Source of the DNA: Muribaculaceae bacterium
GTDB taxonomy: Bacteria; Bacteroidota; Bacteroidia; Bacteroidales; Muribaculaceae
Assembly (NCBI GenBank): GCA_022510405.1
Contig: JAFLTP010000008.1
Coordinates: 1-64,000 of the forward strand
Direction: 5' to 3'
Length of the DNA stretch: 64,000 nucleotides
The translations under genes were made by a program, and so were the position numbers. Below the pieces are notes generated by a model that saw nothing but the letters and a program-made list of their open reading frames with translations, made no database searches and was not told where the DNA came from. Shown in pieces: positions 63,344 to 64,000 of the stretch (position 1 is the first letter of the stretch; each line of letters begins with the position of its first letter).

Positions 63344-64000
63344 ATGAAACGGTCCTGTGAAGGATTATTGATAATACTTTTTATATTGCTTATCAACGCT
63401 TCTTCCGCTTATGCCGCGGAACGAAGCGACATACATATAGGTACTGCTCTTAGGGCAGATTCCATATCCGATTCCTCTAATAAGACAGACACTTTGGAGG
63501 TCTTTAAAAGAGATATTGAATCGGTGGTTTTTGTGCCCAAGGGTCAATGGATTTTCGGTTTGTCGGTGTCTTATACTCAGTCATCCCAGGATAAATATCA
63601 ATTTTTAATTTTAGAAGGGATTTCCGGAGACACCTATAGCTTCAAAATTTCTCCCATGGTGATGTTTGCTGTGAAAGCAGACTTGGCTTTAGGAGGAAGA
63701 TTTTCTTATGCCCGTTCATTGACCAAGGTATCGAATGCTGATATCGTGCTTGATTCGGAAACCAGTTATAGTTTTGATCACCTTTACCGGCTCTCTCATA
63801 ACTATTATGGAGCTGCTTTGATGAGAAATTATTTCTCTATCGGTAAGAGCAAGCGTTTCGGATTCTTCAATGAAGTTTCCCTTCAGATGGGAGGAGGACA
63901 AACTAAACTTACAACAGGTGTAGGTGATGACTTAACCGGTACTTACGAAAGAAATTTCTCTTTGAATGTGGGTCTCACCCCGGGTCTATGTGTTTTTCTA
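63344..64000 (+). CDS. Outer-membrane beta-barrel-like protein (C-terminus beyond window)
   Basis: I translated 219 codons from the ATG; the frame stays open to the end. A signal peptide (MKRSCEGLLIILFILLINASSAYA) precedes a variable linker. Alternating amphipathic strands follow (GQWIFGLSVSYTQSSQ, YSFKISPMVMFAVKADLALGGRFSYARS, SKRFGFFNEVSLQMGGGQTKL). This is the pattern of the small porin-like outer-membrane proteins of Bacteroidales, whose function is unknown. No start other than this ATG fits the signal peptide. The full length cannot be given. Confidence 0.75.
   Translation, partial: MKRSCEGLLIILFILLINASSAYAAERSDIHIGTALRADSISDSSNKTDTLEVFKRDIESVVFVPKGQWIFGLSVSYTQSSQDKYQFLILEGISGDTYSFKISPMVMFAVKADLALGGRFSYARSLTKVSNADIVLDSETSYSFDHLYRLSHNYYGAALMRNYFSIGKSKRFGFFNEVSLQMGGGQTKLTTGVGDDLTGTYERNFSLNVGLTPGLCVFL

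Noticed and set aside
1-64000. tRNA, rRNA, insertion sequences, phage genes or a recently transferred island
   Set aside because: I found no cloverleaf-like sequence, no transposase or integrase, no terminal inverted repeats and no region of clearly different base composition. The content is core metabolism, envelope and proteostasis genes.

Overview
The window looks like a chromosomal segment of a Bacteroidales bacterium, and Muribaculaceae is my best guess at family level. The evidence is: start sites preceded by A-rich, G-poor leaders rather than Shine-Dalgarno sequences; upstream elements matching the Bacteroidetes promoter consensus TTTG-N19-21-TAnnTTTG; a secreted C10 protease with a C-terminal tail resembling a type IX secretion sorting domain; SDR-type threonine dehydrogenase next to kbl; and the tig-clpP-clpX-recQ order. 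I saw no rRNA, tRNA, CRISPR array, insertion sequence or phage gene.

Layout. (1) 1-8.9 kb, minus strand: a regulated ABC efflux locus. In transcription order it holds an NtrC-type response regulator, a histidine kinase, TolC, a HlyD/MacA-type adaptor, an ABC ATPase and at least two FtsX-type permeases, the last cut by the window edge. A good sigma-54 promoter and a palindromic array of putative activator sites precede tolC. (2) 9.2-12.1 kb: a secreted C10 cysteine protease. (3) 12.3-28.3 kb, minus strand: a small cupin gene, and an eleven-gene purine operon purE-purL-purM-purN-purH-purD-folD-purB-purA-guaB-guaA that runs from a promoter and leader hairpin near 28.2 kb to a terminator near 12.77 kb. 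It covers most late IMP synthesis steps and both branches to AMP and GMP, with folD helping supply the formyl donor. purF, purC and purK are not here. (4) 28.5-34.4 kb, minus strand: a TolC / lipoprotein adaptor / RND pump operon ending in a small PII-like protein. (5) 34.5-36.9 kb: divergent threonine-degradation genes (SDR threonine dehydrogenase and kbl). (6) 37-43.4 kb, minus strand: PBP1A, a LuxR-type regulator with a degenerate receiver, a hemerythrin-like RIC protein, a flavin reductase and a phosphohexomutase. (7) 43.5-47.4 kb, plus strand: a tightly coupled operon yicC-gmk-nadD-DUF5063-M18 aminopeptidase. (8) 47.5-53.5 kb: trigger factor, clpP, clpX, recQ. (9) 53.7-62 kb: two parvulin-type chaperones flanking a SurA-N-like lipoprotein, an OstA/LptA-like protein and mutL. 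(10) 62-64 kb: a PepSY-like lipoprotein, an HdeD-like membrane protein and a partial outer-membrane protein.

The most unusual signal lies between the genes. Many short gaps within operons are filled by simple-sequence tracts of two kinds. One is arrays of a 7-bp unit conforming to GTTNNRA (AAAGTTT-like and TCACAAC-like versions) at nine or more sites. The other is AAC/AAT-rich tracts, G-free on the mRNA strand, at five sites. Some arrays start inside a stop codon or contain a start codon, and two AAC tracts extend into the 3' ends of purL and folD, where they encode glutamine-rich tails. I know of no named family that these match.
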